Notes: generated by a model from the sequence alone, not told the origin. A stretch of DNA of 64,000 bases from Rutidosis leptorrhynchoides (GCF_046630445.1 NC_092340.1:16346001-16410000); one strand, 5' to 3'; shown: positions 11,497 through 27,364, numbered from the stretch's first letter. Numbers and translations: made by a program.

Positions 11497-14400
11497 TGTA
11501 GTGACCCGAACTTTTCCATGTTTATATATATTAATTAAGATTGATATTTACATAATTAAATGTTTCCAACATGTTAAGCAATTAAACTTGTTAAGACTTG
11601 ATTAATTGAAATATGTTTCATATAGACAATTGACCACCCAAGTTGACCGGCGATTCACGAATGTTAAAACTTGTAAAAACAACATGACGATATATATATG
11701 GATATACATATGGTTAACATGAGATTATGATAAGTAAGTATCTCCATAAGTATATTAACAATGAGTTATATACATATAAACAAGACTACTAGCTTAAGGA
11801 TTTCGAAACGAGACATATATGTAACAATTATCGTTGTAATGACATTTAAATGTATATATATCATATTAAGATATATTAATATATCATAATATCATGATAA
11901 TATAATAATTTAACATCTCATTAGATATAATAAACAATGGGTTAACAACATTAATTGAGATCGTTAACTTAAAGGTTTCAAAACAACACTTACATGTAAC
12001 GACTAACGATGACTTAACGACTCAGTTAAAATGTATATACATGTAGTGTATTTAGATGTATTAAAATACTTTTGGAAGACTTCAAGACATATATCAAAAC
12101 ACTCATACTTAACGAAAATGGTTACAGTTACTTTTCCATTCTTTTCTTTCATCAAGAATTCTAGTCGTATTCTTACCCGTATTATACACAGCTTCAAAAC
12201 GTACTTACTATGGGTATATACCAATAGGAACTAGCATGGGATTCCACTCTTGATTATGTCATGTATGACTAATCAATTTTAACTTCTACCATGAGCTAGT
12301 CAACTAACTAGAACTCCTTTTAACCCCACTCACCACTCACCAATTACCACTCATCATTCACTCCATTTCGCTTCCAATTCTCTTTCTAATTCTCTCTCAA
12401 CACACACACACACACTATTATGAATGTATTTTTCCAGTAGTTAATCATCATCTTCATCAAAAATCACTTCAAGAATCAAGCTATAATCATCATAGGAAGA
12501 ACACTTCAAGAACACTTCAAAAATCCCTTCAAGTTTACTAATTTAATTCCAAGCTTTCTAATCCATTCCAAGTAATCATCTAAGATCAAGAAACCTTTGT
12601 TATATACAGTAGGTTATCTTTCTTATTCAAGGTAATATTCATATTCAAACTTTGATTCAATTTCTATAACTATAAACTATCTTAATTCGAGTAAAAATCT
12701 TACTTGAACTTGTTTTTGTGTCATGATCCTACTTCAAGAACTTTCAAGCCATCCAAGATCCTTTGAAGCTAGATCATTTCTTGTCACTTCCAGTAGGTTT
12801 ACCTACTAAACTTTAGGTAGTAATGATGTTCATAACATCATTCGATTCATATATATAAAACTATCTTATTCGAAGGTTTAAACTCGTAATCACTAGAACA
12901 TAGTTTAGTTAATTCTAAACTTGTTCGCAAACAAAAGTTAATCCTTCTAAATTGACTTTTAAAATTAACTAAACACATGTTCTATATCTATATGATATGC
13001 TAACTTAATGATTTAAAACCTGGAAACACGAAAAACACCGTAAAACCGGATTTACGCCGTCGTAGTAACACCGCGGGCTGTTTTGGGTTAGTTAATTAAA
13101 AACTATGATAAACTTTGATTTAAAAGTTGTTATTCTGAGAAAATGATTTTTATTATGAACATGAAACTATATCCAAAAATTATGGTTAAACTCAAAGTGG
13201 AAGTATGTTTTCTAAAATGGTCATCTAGACGTCGTTCTTTCGACTGAAATAACTACCTTTACAAAAACGACTTGTAACTTATTTTTCCGACTATAAACCT
13301 ATACTTTTTCTGTTTAGATTCATAAAATAGAGTTCAATATGAAACCATAGCAATTTGATTCACTCAAAATGGATTTAAAATGAAGAAGTTATGGGTAAAA
13401 CAAGATTGGATAATTTTTCTCATTTTAGCTACGTGAAAATTGGTAACAAATCTAATCCAACCATAACTTAATCAACTTGTATTGTATATTATGTAATCTT
13501 GAGATACCATAGACACGTATACAATGTTTTGACCTATCATGTCGACACATCTATATATATTTCGGAACAACCATAGACACTCTATATGTGAATGTTGGAG
13601 TTAGCTATACAGGGTTGAGGTTGATTCCAAAATATGTATAGTTTGAGTTGTGATCAATACTGAGATACGTATACACTGGGTCATGGATTGATTCAAGATA
13701 ATATTTATCGATTTATTTCTGTATATCTAACTGTGGACAACTAGTTGTAGGTTACTAACGAGGACAGCTGACTTAATAAACTTAAAACATCAAAATATAT
13801 TAAAAGTGTTGTAAATATATTTTGAACATACTTTGATATATATGTATATATTGTTATAGATTCGTGAATCAACCAGTGGCCAAGTCTTACTTCCCGACGA
13901 AGTAAACATCTGTGAAAGTGAGTTATAGTCCCACTTTTAAAATCTAATATTTTTGAGATGAGAATACATGCAGGTTTTATAAATGATTTACAAAATAGAC
14001 ACAAGTACGTGAAACTACATTCTATGGTTGAATTATCAAAATCGAATATGCCCCTTTTTATTAAGTCTGGTAATCTAAGAATTAGGGAACAGACACCCTA
14101 ATTGACGCGAATCCTAAAGATAGATCTATTGGGCCTAACAAACCCCATCCAAAGTACCGGATGCTTTAGTACTTCGAAATTTATATCATATCCGAAGGGT
14201 GTCCCGGAATGATGGGGATATTCTTATATATGCATCTTGTTAATGTCGGTTACCAGGTGTTCACCATATGAATGATTTTTATCTCTATATATGGGATGTG
14301 TATTGAAATATGAAATCTTGTGGTCTGTTGTTACGATTTGATATATATAGGTTAAACCTATAACTCACCAACATTTTTGTTGAAGTTTTAAGCATGTTTA

Positions 14401-14750
14401 TTCTCAGGTGATTATTAAGAGCTTCCGCTGTCGCATACTTAAATAAGGACGAGATTTGGAGTCCATGCTTGTATGATATTGTGTAAAAACTGCATTCAAG
14501 AAACTTATTTTGTTGTAACATATTTGTATTGTAAACCATTATGTAATGGTCGTGTGTAAACAGGATATTTTAGATTATCATTATTTGATAATCTACGTAA
14601 AGCTTTTTAAACCTTTATTGATGAAATAAAGGTTATGGTTTGTTTTAAAATGAATGCAGTCTTTGAAAAACGTCTCATATAGAGGTCAAAACCTCGCAAC
14701 GAAATCAATTAATATGGAACGTTTTTAATCAATAAGAACGGGACATTTCA
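11497..14750 (+). repeat. Element A right (3') LTR
   Basis: 3254 bp, co-linear with 3423-6682. It has about 40 substitutions by eye, a shorter TA array and single-base indels. It ends GGGACATTTCA and is followed by the target duplication CCGCT. Confidence 0.93.
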
Positions 14751-15004
14751 CCGCTTTCGGAGCTTAGGTGAATATCTATGTCGGAATAGCTGTCGGAATA
14801 ACTATCGGAATAACTATCGGAATCTGAGGACTCGAACTGGTTGAGGGATTCATCTCGTACGATCAGATGAAGGATTTTCGATAAGAAATAGATTATAGAA
14901 TGTAGATTAGTACCCTGCAATACATAATTTACATATGCATATATAATACTAAAATCCCATAAGTTACAAAAGAATCTACGGAAGCTGTCAGGCAAAGGTA
15001 ACAA
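14751..15004 (-). pseudogene. Element B ORF, upstream half, with Ser/Asp/Tyr repeat
   Basis: Minus-strand frame open from a Met at 15004 to the insertion point of A, continuing in the same frame at 3417. It contains a perfect-style repeat (SDSYSDSYSDSYSD) followed by LSSES. The true start is uncertain: the first about 60 residues look like leader sequence, and another ATG near 14852 is in a different frame, which suggests an indel. It occupies the same place after the primer site as A's acidic ORF. No known domain recognised. Confidence 0.45.
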
Positions 15005-15224
15005 TAACAGATACGCTAATATATGAATTTATCTATACACGGTCTATGCAATAGAGGCAGTAAGACGTGTCTAGACTTTAAGGATGATAAGCAGATGATT
15101 TCCGACTAGAAATGATAAGCAAAACTTTTGACATGCAGACACGGTCGAAGTCCAGTCTCATTAATGCATCCTAACAACTACTAGTTAGACACACTAATGC
15201 AAGACCTGGTTCGCTAAGACCACT
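15005..15224 (-). other. Element B leader between primer site and ORF
   Basis: Minus-strand leader. The 110 bases next to the primer site resemble A's leader at 6697-6800 (shared phrases gcattagtgtgtct and ctggacttcgaccgtgt). No gene seen. Confidence 0.6.
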
Positions 15225-15236
15225 GCTCTGATACCA
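15225..15236 (-). other. Primer binding site of element B (initiator tRNA-Met)
   Basis: GCTCTGATACCA on the plus strand is TGGTATCAGAGC on the minus strand, two bases from the LTR edge at 15239. It sets B's orientation as minus. Confidence 0.85.
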
Positions 15237-17089
15237 CATGAAGCGACCCGTCCTAATCCATAAGGACGAATACCATAACATATGATTACATCGCTAGGTA
15301 CTTGACCTCTATATGATACATTTTACAAACATTGCATTCGTTTTTGAAAGACAAACTTTCATTACATCGAAAGTTGATAGGCATACATACCATTTCATAA
15401 TATATCCAAACTATCAATGACTTAATAATAATCTTGTTGAACTCAATGACTCGAATGCAACGTCTTTTGAAATATGTCATGAATGACTCCAAGTAATATC
15501 TCTAAAATGAGCAAATGTACAGCGGAAGATTTCTTTCATACCTGAGAATAAACATGCTTTCAAGTGTCAACCAAAAGGTTGGTGAGTTCATTAGTTTATC
15601 ATAAATATTCATTTCCATCATTTTAATAGACCGCAAGATTTTCATTTCCATTTCTCATAAATATACGTCCCATGCATAGAGACAAAAATCATTCATATGG
15701 TGAACACCTGGTAACCGACCTTAACAAGATGCATATAGAATATCCCCTATCATTTCGGGACTCCCTTCGGACATGATGAATTCGAAGTACTAAAGCATCC
15801 GGTACTTTGGATGGGGCTCGTTGGGCCCAATAGATCTATCTTTAGGATTCACGTCAATTAGTAGATCGATTTACTAATTCTTAGGTTACCAAGCAAAAGA
15901 GGCATATTCGGCTTCGATCATTCATCCATATAATGTAGTTTCAATTACTTGTGTCTGTTTCGTAAAATATTTATAAAAATTGCGCATGTATTCTCAGCCC
16001 AAAAATATAAAGGGTAAAAAGGCAAATGAAACTCACAATACTGTATTTTATAGTAAAAATACATATGACGACATTGAACGATGCAGGGTTGGCCTTGGAT
16101 TCACGAACCTATATCATTTGTATATTCATTAATACATATAATCGTAATCGATGAAATATATATTATTATTAGTAACGTAATTTATATATTTAATAATTTA
16201 TAAGTTTCATTATTTATATATTTTCATCTTATATACATAATTGTTAATAGAGTTAAGTTAAATATATTTTTATATGGGGATTACTTGTTTGTATTTAATA
16301 AGTATGATAATACTAATATTAGTAACAATATAATATTGATACTTTATAATAATGATAAAAATGATAATAATAATGTTAATAATGATATTAGTAATGATAA
16401 TAATATTAATTTTTATTAAAGTAACTATAATAATATTAATTATTATAATTCTTTTAAAACATACATTAGTTAAGATTTTAATAATTTTCATAATAATATT
16501 TATATCTAAAATTTCTATATTATTAATTTTAACAATATTATTAAACTTGTATATTCATAGTTATAATAATCATAACTTTCGTGTTTAATTTATAAACTAA
16601 TGACAATAGTTTCTTTTAATATTAATTTGTATTCATAATCATAATCTACATGTGTTCATATAATTATAATCAATCTCCTAATCTTTATCATAATACTTTT
16701 TATTATAAATTAACCTGTTTAGTATTCTTGAAATCCTATTATTATTACTAACAAAAAAATATCACAATTAATAATACTATTAATAATAATATTAGTGATG
16801 ATAATACTAAATGATGGTACTAATATAGTTAATAAATATAACTAACTTAATAATGATAATGATATAACATATATTAATGTTAATACTAATAATAATTTAC
16901 TTATTAATAATAACTATAGTTAATAATTCAAATAATAATAATTATCATAACTTCAATATTAATAATAATAATTCTAATAAAATCAAATTAATGATAAGAC
17001 TAATGATAATAATTACCATATTAACTATTAGACAAAACTTATGAATATTACCAGGGTATCTTCGTCTTTTCACTTTTTTTCCCTTCCTT

Positions 17090-17465
17090 CTTTCTTTCAA
17101 GTAACACCACAAAAAGCCCTCACACTTTGTTCAAAAATTAAAATCGGCCCCCAACACAGGGGGTTAAAGCGTCAAATCAAAATTTTCATAAAATTTCTTA
17201 AATAAACTCCACTCAAATATTCAACAGGTCATATCTTCTCGCTCGCAACGAGTTAAATTTTTCTGACACCATCCTTAAATTCGAAATAATTTTATGAACA
17301 CAATGTCACTAACTATACGCAAAACGGACACTTTTAAAAAAATGCTAAATATTTAGGGTACTTTTCATATATATGTTGTTTTTTCACTCGCAGGCTCCGT
17401 AACTAAACAAAATAAAATACATTAAAAATCGAACCCTCGGCGCGAAGCGAGGGTTTGAAAACTAG
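17090..17465 (+). mobile_element. Probable non-autonomous Helitron, 3' end at 17465
   Basis: The 3' end shows the Helitron pattern. A hairpin (CCCTCG at 17434-17439, CGAGGG at 17448-17453, 8-base loop) is followed 8 bases later by CTAG (17462-17465) and then a T, as expected for insertion between A and T. The upstream segment is less AT-rich than its surroundings. The 5' TC end is not resolved and the left coordinate is a guess. No Rep/helicase is present. Confidence 0.5.
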
Positions 17466-17613
<148 letters not shown>

Positions 17614-17654
17614 AAATAAAAAATTAAGAATGTATACCCTTTCAAATGTTTTTC

Positions 17655-17722
17655 CAAAAATAAATGCACCAAACGAGACTCGAACCCGAGACCTCTCGAT
17701 CCACCCACAAACACTCTAACCA
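17655..17722 (-). repeat. tRNA-derived SINE-like head fragment
   Basis: The minus strand reads ctggttagagtg, then 20-odd bases, then gaggtctcgggttcgagtctcg. The second part fits a pol III box B (GGTTCGANTC) and the first part resembles a degraded box A. No full tRNA fold, so a SINE head or tRNA relic is likelier than a tRNA gene. Confidence 0.4.
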
Positions 17723-19015
<1,293 letters not shown>

Positions 19016-19381
19016 GCATATCTCTATTTATACCTGTGTTTGTATATTTATATATATTTATTCATAGGTTATATTTAATCTTGTAAATATAACTATAATA
19101 ATAGTACTCTTAATAATGATAATAATACAAATTTATAATAATATAATAGTAATAATAATATTACTAATGATAATGATAATAACTACTATAAAATGTATAC
19201 CATAATATTGTAATAATGATAATACTAATAATACCAATACCAATATTATTAATTAATAATAACAATGATATTAATAATAATAATACTATACCAATCATGT
19301 TCATATCTTTAGATTATTAATAACACCAATGTTGATATTCTTATTAAAAGTAGTACAATAAAAATTATATTTATACTTGTG

Positions 19382-19382
<1 letters not shown>

Positions 19383-19447
<65 letters not shown>
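19383..19447. repeat. (TA)n microsatellite
   Basis: About 32 TA units within element B's LTR. Confidence 0.97.
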
Positions 19448-19449
<2 letters not shown>

Positions 19450-19679
19450 TTACTTATATAATATAATATATTATATATTAACCTTTATTGATTAATTATT
19501 ATATATACATTCAAAATATATTACAAAATATATATAGTTTCATTCTTAAATAATAACTTTTTATTTTGTATAATATTTTACATAATTAACTTAATTGATT
19601 AAGTTGTATTTTATTATTTCAATTTATTATATAAACTTATATTCGTATGTATATGTAAGATCCTGTTTTCTTTTGGTTT

Positions 19680-19801
19680 GGACGCCGTCCAAACATCTGG
19701 GACGCCGTCCCATTATGAAGGCCTGGACGCCGTCCAAAAATCGGGGACGCCGTCCCATTATGAAGGACTGGACGCCGTCCAGAAATCTGGACGCCGTCCA
19801 G
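19680..19801. repeat. Six GGACGCCGTCC palindromes at the LTR start
   Basis: Six boxes of the form GGACG-C-CGTCC, several extended to TGGGACGCCGTCCCA or CTGGACGCCGTCCAG (7-base arms around a central C), spaced 19-25 bases apart. They begin 26 bases into the LTR. The same cluster is at 44477-44599 in the right LTR. Confidence 0.9.
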
Positions 19802-20693
19802 ATGATCTGTCGAGCCAGATTTGGGTTTTTAAATATTTTAGATGGGTAAATTGGTAATTTTACTTGGTGGACGAATTAAAGGCCTTAGGATCAGTTTGGT
19901 GAGCTCATTACTTCATTTCTCAACCACCAAACATCATCCATTCATTCTAGAGAGAGAGGGGGTGGTTAAGTGTGAGAAAGCTTAAATCGGGGAAGAAGAA
20001 ACTCATTTTGGGTTAGAACTCGGGAGTTAAAGTTGTTCATCTCCTCGTTAGCTTTGTTTTGATTGTTGTGGTAAGCCCTAAACTTCATTTCTCTAGTAAA
20101 AATGTTTAAGGGTTAGGGTTTGGGTTAATGTTGTACATAAAACCCATGTATGAGGGATTTGGGGGTTTTGGGTAAGTTTGGGTCATGAAGACCCAAATGG
20201 TGACTAACCTAGGGTTTTGAAAGGGTAAATGGTGTAGATGGGTCTTAAAGACCTAAGTAAATACTAATACACTTATAGTTAATGTTAGTGGGTGTGATTT
20301 GGGTTGTGGGTGACCCAAATGGGTGTGTTGACCTAGAAATGGGTCGAATGGGTCTTTGATGACCTAGGTTATCTTGCATGTATGAAAATGAGTTAACTTT
20401 GTGGTTAAAAGTGTGTTAAGACCTTAATTGGCTAAAGTTAGGGTTTTTGGTGAAGTTAACCCATTATTAGGGTTAAGGGTGCAAAATGGGTCGGGATTGC
20501 ACTTTGGGACAAAAGACTCTAGATTTTTGAGTGAGTTGCTTGACCGACTTGAGTTGTGAATTGATTATGTGCTAAAATGTAATAGGTACATTACATTGAA
20601 GTGGCAAGTTCGGTTATCTTTCACGAAGACTCTAAGGTGAGTGGAGTAATTATACGTATGTGTATATGACGTATTTATTTGTGGGTGTTATGG

Positions 20694-21000
20694 TATGAAC
20701 CATCGAGCCGGTAGTGCCATAACATGTGTGTGATCGAGTGTGAACCACGAGCCGGTAGCACTATAAACTAAGATGTGAACCACGAGCCGGTAGCATCGAG
20801 TGTGAACCACGAGCCGGTAGCCCTATAAACTAAGATGTGAACCACGAGCCGGTAGCATCGAGTGTGAACCACGAGCCGGTAGCACTATAAACTAAGATGT
20901 GAACCATGAGCCGGTAGCATCGAGTGTGAACCACGAGCCGGTAGCACTATAAAAGAGTATGACTCAATTGCGTATGGTGTGAACCACGAGCCGGTAACAC
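20694..21000 (+). repeat. LTR minisatellite, nine copies of GAACCACGAGCCGGTAGC
   Basis: Nine copies of a GAACCAcGAGCCGGTA core separated by alternating short spacers (catcgagtgt or actataaactaagatgt). The right LTR has seven copies (55001-55240). Confidence 0.93.
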
Positions 21001-21627
21001 CATAGCGTTATGGTTAACCATATTGAGATTGTTGATTTTTTGGCATATTGTTTAAATATATTGTGTTGAGTATATGCTAATGCGGTTTTGTGATAATGTG
21101 CGACTTGTTAAGTATTTCGGGTATGATGTTATGCTAATTTGAGTTTCAAGTTCGTACAAGGTATTCGGTAATTGTGATTTCAAATAGATGGGTTATATAT
21201 ATGTATGTATAATTATTGCATTCACTAAGCTTTGCTTACCCTCTCGTTGTTTATTTTTTTTATAAGCTCGGGCGTTGACAAGGGTAAGAGCGTTCAATTG
21301 GATTAGTGATCTCCCGCTTGTTTTGTTAGGGGATGCTTTTGGGTGTTAGCTTTTGGAGTTCGACCGAGATTGGGTAGTTTAACCCCAAACACCATGCTCT
21401 AGTGTCGTTTGGAACTTAAACTTATATTTGGTCGAAACTTTTATTTTTGAACGAAACTCGTAAAATGGGCGATGTGGGCCCGTTGATGTAAAACTTGATT
21501 TGATGATGAACATCTCTTAGTTTCATTTATATTGACTTGTGGTAAAAAGGTTTTCGTTTGAAAGTGTCGGGAAGCGGGTTTTCCGCTCGTGTGAGTTGGA
21601 CCCGTTATCAGTGGCCGGAAGGCCATT

Positions 21628-21751
21628 GGGACACCGTCCCAATTCCTTGGACGCCGTCCCAGTTGGTTGAGCTGGACACCGTCCCAAAACTCTGGACGCC
21701 GTCCCACCCTTCTGAGCTGGACGCCGTCCAGGATTCTGGACGCCGTCCAGA
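21628..21751. repeat. Six GGACGCCGTCC palindromes at the LTR end
   Basis: Second cluster of six boxes, ending about 65 bases before the LTR end. Two are mutated to GGACACCGTCC, a C-to-T change at a CG site on the opposite strand. Matching cluster at 55866-55988 in the right LTR. Confidence 0.9.
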
Positions 21752-21818
21752 TGCACTGCCTTAAATTTTTTTTTTTTTTGTACGCGTTTTTGGGTTTATG
21801 AAGTCGGGTTGTTACAAG

Positions 21819-21830
21819 TGGTATCAGAGC
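21819..21830 (+). other. Primer binding site of element C (initiator tRNA-Met)
   Basis: TGGTATCAGAGC two bases after the LTR end at 21816. A leader of about 370 bases without a gene follows to 22202. Confidence 0.95.
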
Positions 21831-22202
21831 ATGGTCTAAGGGATTTAGGCGACTTGAGATAGGTGCCTAGACTTAGACTTTATTGTGTGAGCGCCTTATG
21901 CGGGACTTGTAGGACTTTGGGTCTAATCGGGAATTGTTAGTGCTTTGGTTTATGGGAATTAACCTTGTGCTAATTGTTTTGTGTTGTGTTTAGCAATCAT
22001 CAAGCAAGACGGACATTGTACTAGCAAGTGAATGCGACGTGCTCACGTAACAACGAGTAGCTACCTTTGTTACGGGTGCAAATCGTGTTAAACAAGCAAT
22101 GTACGACGATTGTTGAGCGAGATGGAGTAGTGTGGCATATATGTATATACATATGTAAATTGTCCTTTCGTTTTTGTGGTTTAACCTATTTGGTTTTATA
22201 GA

Positions 22203-25200
22203 ATGAAGACGAGAAATGGTCCCGATCATGATAACGGAAGTACAAGCGAGGACGCCGAGTTTTCGGCCAAGGTTGAGGCCGTCTTTAAAAAGTTAAAAGC
22301 GGATTTTCTTACGGACGTCCGAAAGGTCTTTCAAGATTCGGTCGACGGGCAGGTGACCGATTTGATAAATGAACGAATGAAGGCCATTATCGAAGAGGCC
22401 CTTGACGCTAGAAACATATATCCTCGTGGTGAAGGAGGTGAAGGAAGGCGAGACTTCCACTTCAAGAATTTCAAGGATGCTCAACCCCCGATGTTTAATG
22501 GGGTGCGGGATCCTTTAAAAAGTACATGTTGGATCTCCGATATTGAGGGAGCTTTCCGTACCTCGGAATGTCCTCCCGAAAAGAAGGCGAGGTATGGCTC
22601 TAGCATGCTACGAGAAGAGGCTAAGTTATGGTGGGATGATAAAATCAACTTGTATGGTGAGGAACAATGTATGGGCTTGACGTGGGAAGAGTTTAAGAAG
22701 GAGTTTTTCAAGGAATACCGAACTTCTTCCGATCTCGATAGAATCCGGGACGAGTTGCACCATTTGCAACAAGGTTCAATGGACTTAGTTACTCTTAAGT
22801 CTACCTTCTTGGCAAAGACTCGTTTTTGCCCGGAGTATGTTGGTGATGATCACAAGCTAATGAAGGATTTCTACCGCACTTTAAATGATGAGTACAAGGG
22901 TAAGATTAGTCGGGGTATGGCTAAGTCTTTTGACGAGTTATTTGAATTGGCTCGGGGTTTTGAGCCGGAGGTGCCAAGAAATAGCGATTTTACTTTTTCA
23001 AAGAGGAAGTTTGAGGGTTCAAGTCATTCGAACTTTTCAAATAAGAAGTCCAAGAAAGGCTCCGAAAGCTTTAATAGTGTGAAGAAGGGTGCTTCCGGGG
23101 GTTTCGGGCCCACGTGTTATAATTGTAATCAAAGAGGACACATGGCCGGTGATTGCACCAAGGCGTCAACCAAAATCACTTGCTTTAATTGTGGTAAAGC
23201 GGGGCATAAGAGGCCGGAATGTCCCGATTTGAATAATGATAATGTTAAACGGTTAGAGAAAGCGGCGGGTACGGCTAGGGGTCGCAACTATTTGATGACC
23301 AATGATGAAGCCAAACAATCGCACGAAGTTGTCTCATGTACTTACATGGTTAATTCTAATCCGGCAAGGATTCTTTTCGATTGCGGTGCAAATTTGTCGT
23401 TTGTGTCTCCTAAATTTGTGCCTAAACTTAATAGACCGTTAGCTAAGTTAAGTCGTCCGATAGAAGTCGAAATAGCGGACGGCAAGACGGTGCTAGTGGT
23501 TGATGTGTGTGAAAATTGTGATGTTGTTTTTGGTGCCGAAACCTTTAAAATTGATCTTATTCCAATGACCTTGGGAGACTTTGATATTGTCGTTGGTATG
23601 GATTGGCTCGATCGTTATAGAGCCGATATTGCATGCCATGATAAGTTTATTCATGTGAAGACCCTAAGTGGGGGAGAGTTAATTATTCATGGTGATAAGC
23701 GAAGGAGACCGGTGCCGATATGCACTTTTGCACGGGCACGTCGTTTTGTTGTTACCGGTGGCATGGCTTTCCTTGCTCATGTTATTGATACTCGCAATGA
23801 GCCACCACCTATTCGTGAAATTCCGGTTGTTAGTGAATTCGAAGACGTTTTTCCGGACGAATTACCGGGTGTTCCGGCGGAAAGACAAGTTGAGTTTCGT
23901 ATTGAGTTGGTTCCGGGAGCTACTCCCGTTGCTAAAACTCCTTATCGTTTAGCACCAACGAAAATGCAAGAGTTGTTAAATCAAACCCAAGAGTTGCTCG
24001 AGAAGGGTTTTATTCGACCGAGTGCTTCGCCATAGGGCGCTCCGGTGTTATTTGTGAAGAAGAAAGATGGTAATATGCGTATGTGCATTGATTACCGTGA
24101 GTTGAATAAAGTGACGATCAAGAATCGTTATCCATTACCTAGGATTGACGATTTATTTGATCAACTTCAAGGTGCAACGTATTTCTCTAAGATCGACCTA
24201 CGGTCCGGCTATCACCAAATGCGGGTCCGTGAGGAAGACATAGAGAAGACGGCTTTTCGAACGCGTTACGGGCATTATGAGTTTGTACTTATGCCCTTTG
24301 GTCTTACGAATGCACCGGCGGCATTCATGGATCTTATGAACCGAGTGTGCCAACCTATGTTGGACAAGTCGGTAATAGTGTTCATTGACGACATACTAGT
24401 CTACTCGAAAAGTATGAACGAACATGAACATCATTTGCGTGAAGTATTGAAGACGCTACGAAAGGAGAAGTTGTATGCAAAGTTCTCCAAATGTGAATTT
24501 TGGCTAAGGGAAGTTCAATTCCTTGGTCATATTGTGAACGAAAACGGTATTCAAGTAGATCCGGGGAAGATCGAGACGGTGAAGAGTTGGGGACGACCGA
24601 CTACGCCTACGGAAATCCGAAGTTTTTTCGGATTGGCCGGTTATTATCGTCGATTTATCCAAGACTTTTCTAAGATTGCTTCTCCATTGACGAAATTTAC
24701 AAGAAAGAATGCTAGGTTTAATTGGGAGAACGAGCAAGAAATTGCTTTTCAATTGTTAAAAGAGAAGTTGTGTCAAGCTCCGGTGTTAGTGTTACCGGAA
24801 GGTGTTGAAGACATGGTGGTTTATTGTGATGCTTCCTTAAATGGTCTCGGGTGTGTTCTAATGCAAAGAGGTAAAGTCATCGCTTATGCCTCTTGACAAT
24901 TAAAGGAACATGAAACGAGGTATCCGACTCATGATCTTGAGTTGGCGGCGGTAGTACATGCGTTGAAAATTTGGCGCCATTACTTGTATGGTGTCAAGTG
25001 TACGATTTATTCAGATCATAAGAGTTTGAAACATCTCTTTAATCAACGAGATTTGAATTATCGCCAACGTAGGTGGATGGATGTGGTGAAAGACTACGAT
25101 TGCGAAATACTTTATCATCCGGGTAAGGGGAATGTGGTCGCGGATGCGTTGAGTCGAAAGAGTCAACATCCGGCGATAAAAGTGGGGTCGTTACGTTTGA

Positions 25201-25253
25201 TTATTACCAACGATTTTCTTGAAAAGCTTGGTGAGATTCAAATAGAGGCTTAT
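22203..25253 (+). pseudogene. gag-pol: Element C gag-pol, first part (gag, protease, RT, RNase H)
   Basis: One frame from the ATG at 22203. The gag core includes LWWDDK and FKKEFFKEY. Two CCHC knuckles start at residues 305 (CYNCNQRGHMAGDC) and 327 (CFNCGKAGHKRPEC). Protease has FDCGAN with Asp 393, the usual Ser replaced by Cys. RT ([10 protein letters not shown]) and RNase H (YCDAS) follow. It is broken by TAG at 24033-24035 (Trp position in SPWGAP) and TGA at 24894-24896 (Arg position in ASRQL). Both are single-base changes of the kind left by decay. Element E then interrupts the frame at 25253, between RNase H and integrase. The remainder resumes at 43043 in the same reading frame once E and one CTTAT are removed. 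Confidence 0.92.
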
Positions 25254-27338
<2,085 letters not shown>

Positions 27339-27346
27339 AGTATTTT

Positions 27347-27364
27347 TGGCGCCGCTGCCGGGGA
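27347..27364 (+). other. Primer binding site of element E (tRNA-Asp type)
   Basis: TGGCGCCGCTGCCGGGGA, eight bases after the LTR end. It fits the complement of the tRNA-Asp 3' end with one mismatch, as is usual for Athila elements. Confidence 0.9.

Larger units (their letters stand above)
3423..14750 (+). mobile_element. Element A: complete Ty3/gypsy chromovirus-type element with pol but no gag
   Basis: Two LTRs of 3260 and 3254 bp begin TGTAGTGACCC and end GGGACATTTCA. They are flanked by a 5-bp target duplication CCGCT (3418-3422 and 14751-14755). The interior holds a Met-tRNA primer site, an acidic ORF, an F-box ORF and an intact pol (RT, RNase H, integrase, chromodomain-like tail). By eye the LTRs differ at about 40 sites plus a few indels, roughly 1.2%, so the insertion is fairly recent. 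The integrase tail and primer site place pol near the Tekay/Del chromoviruses (family knowledge). A normal Tekay gag with CCHC knuckles would sit between the primer site and protease; it is absent. Confidence 0.93.
19654..21816 (+). repeat. Element C left (5') LTR
   Basis: 2163 bp, TGTAAGATCC to GTTACA. It has a cluster of six GGACGCCGTCC-type palindromes near each end and an internal minisatellite at 20694-21000. No long ORF. Confidence 0.93.

Noticed and set aside
16270-16588. 73-78 codon frames on both strands rich in Ile, Met and Asn
   Set aside because: Low-complexity ATA/AAT sequence, not a protein.
19680-19849. Repeat-encoded open frames with GRRPIM/WTPSK motifs (also 21441-21764, 44359-44660, 55679-56156)
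   Set aside because: They are readings of the GGACGCCGTCC palindromes in the LTR, open in several frames at once.
20100-20130. Telomere-like phrases (aagggttagggtttgggtt) in C's LTR
   Set aside because: Only a few irregular units, with no tandem TTTAGGG array; also present in the other LTR copy.
20694-21000. CRISPR-like spacing of direct repeats in C's LTR
   Set aside because: Spacers are two alternating recurring sequences, the copy is in a plant LTR, and there are no cas genes; it is a minisatellite.
22203-25253. Stops in C and E read as programmed readthrough
   Set aside because: They fall at conserved Trp/Arg/Gln positions inside domains, as mutation would; only the two near E's gag-pol boundary could be debated.
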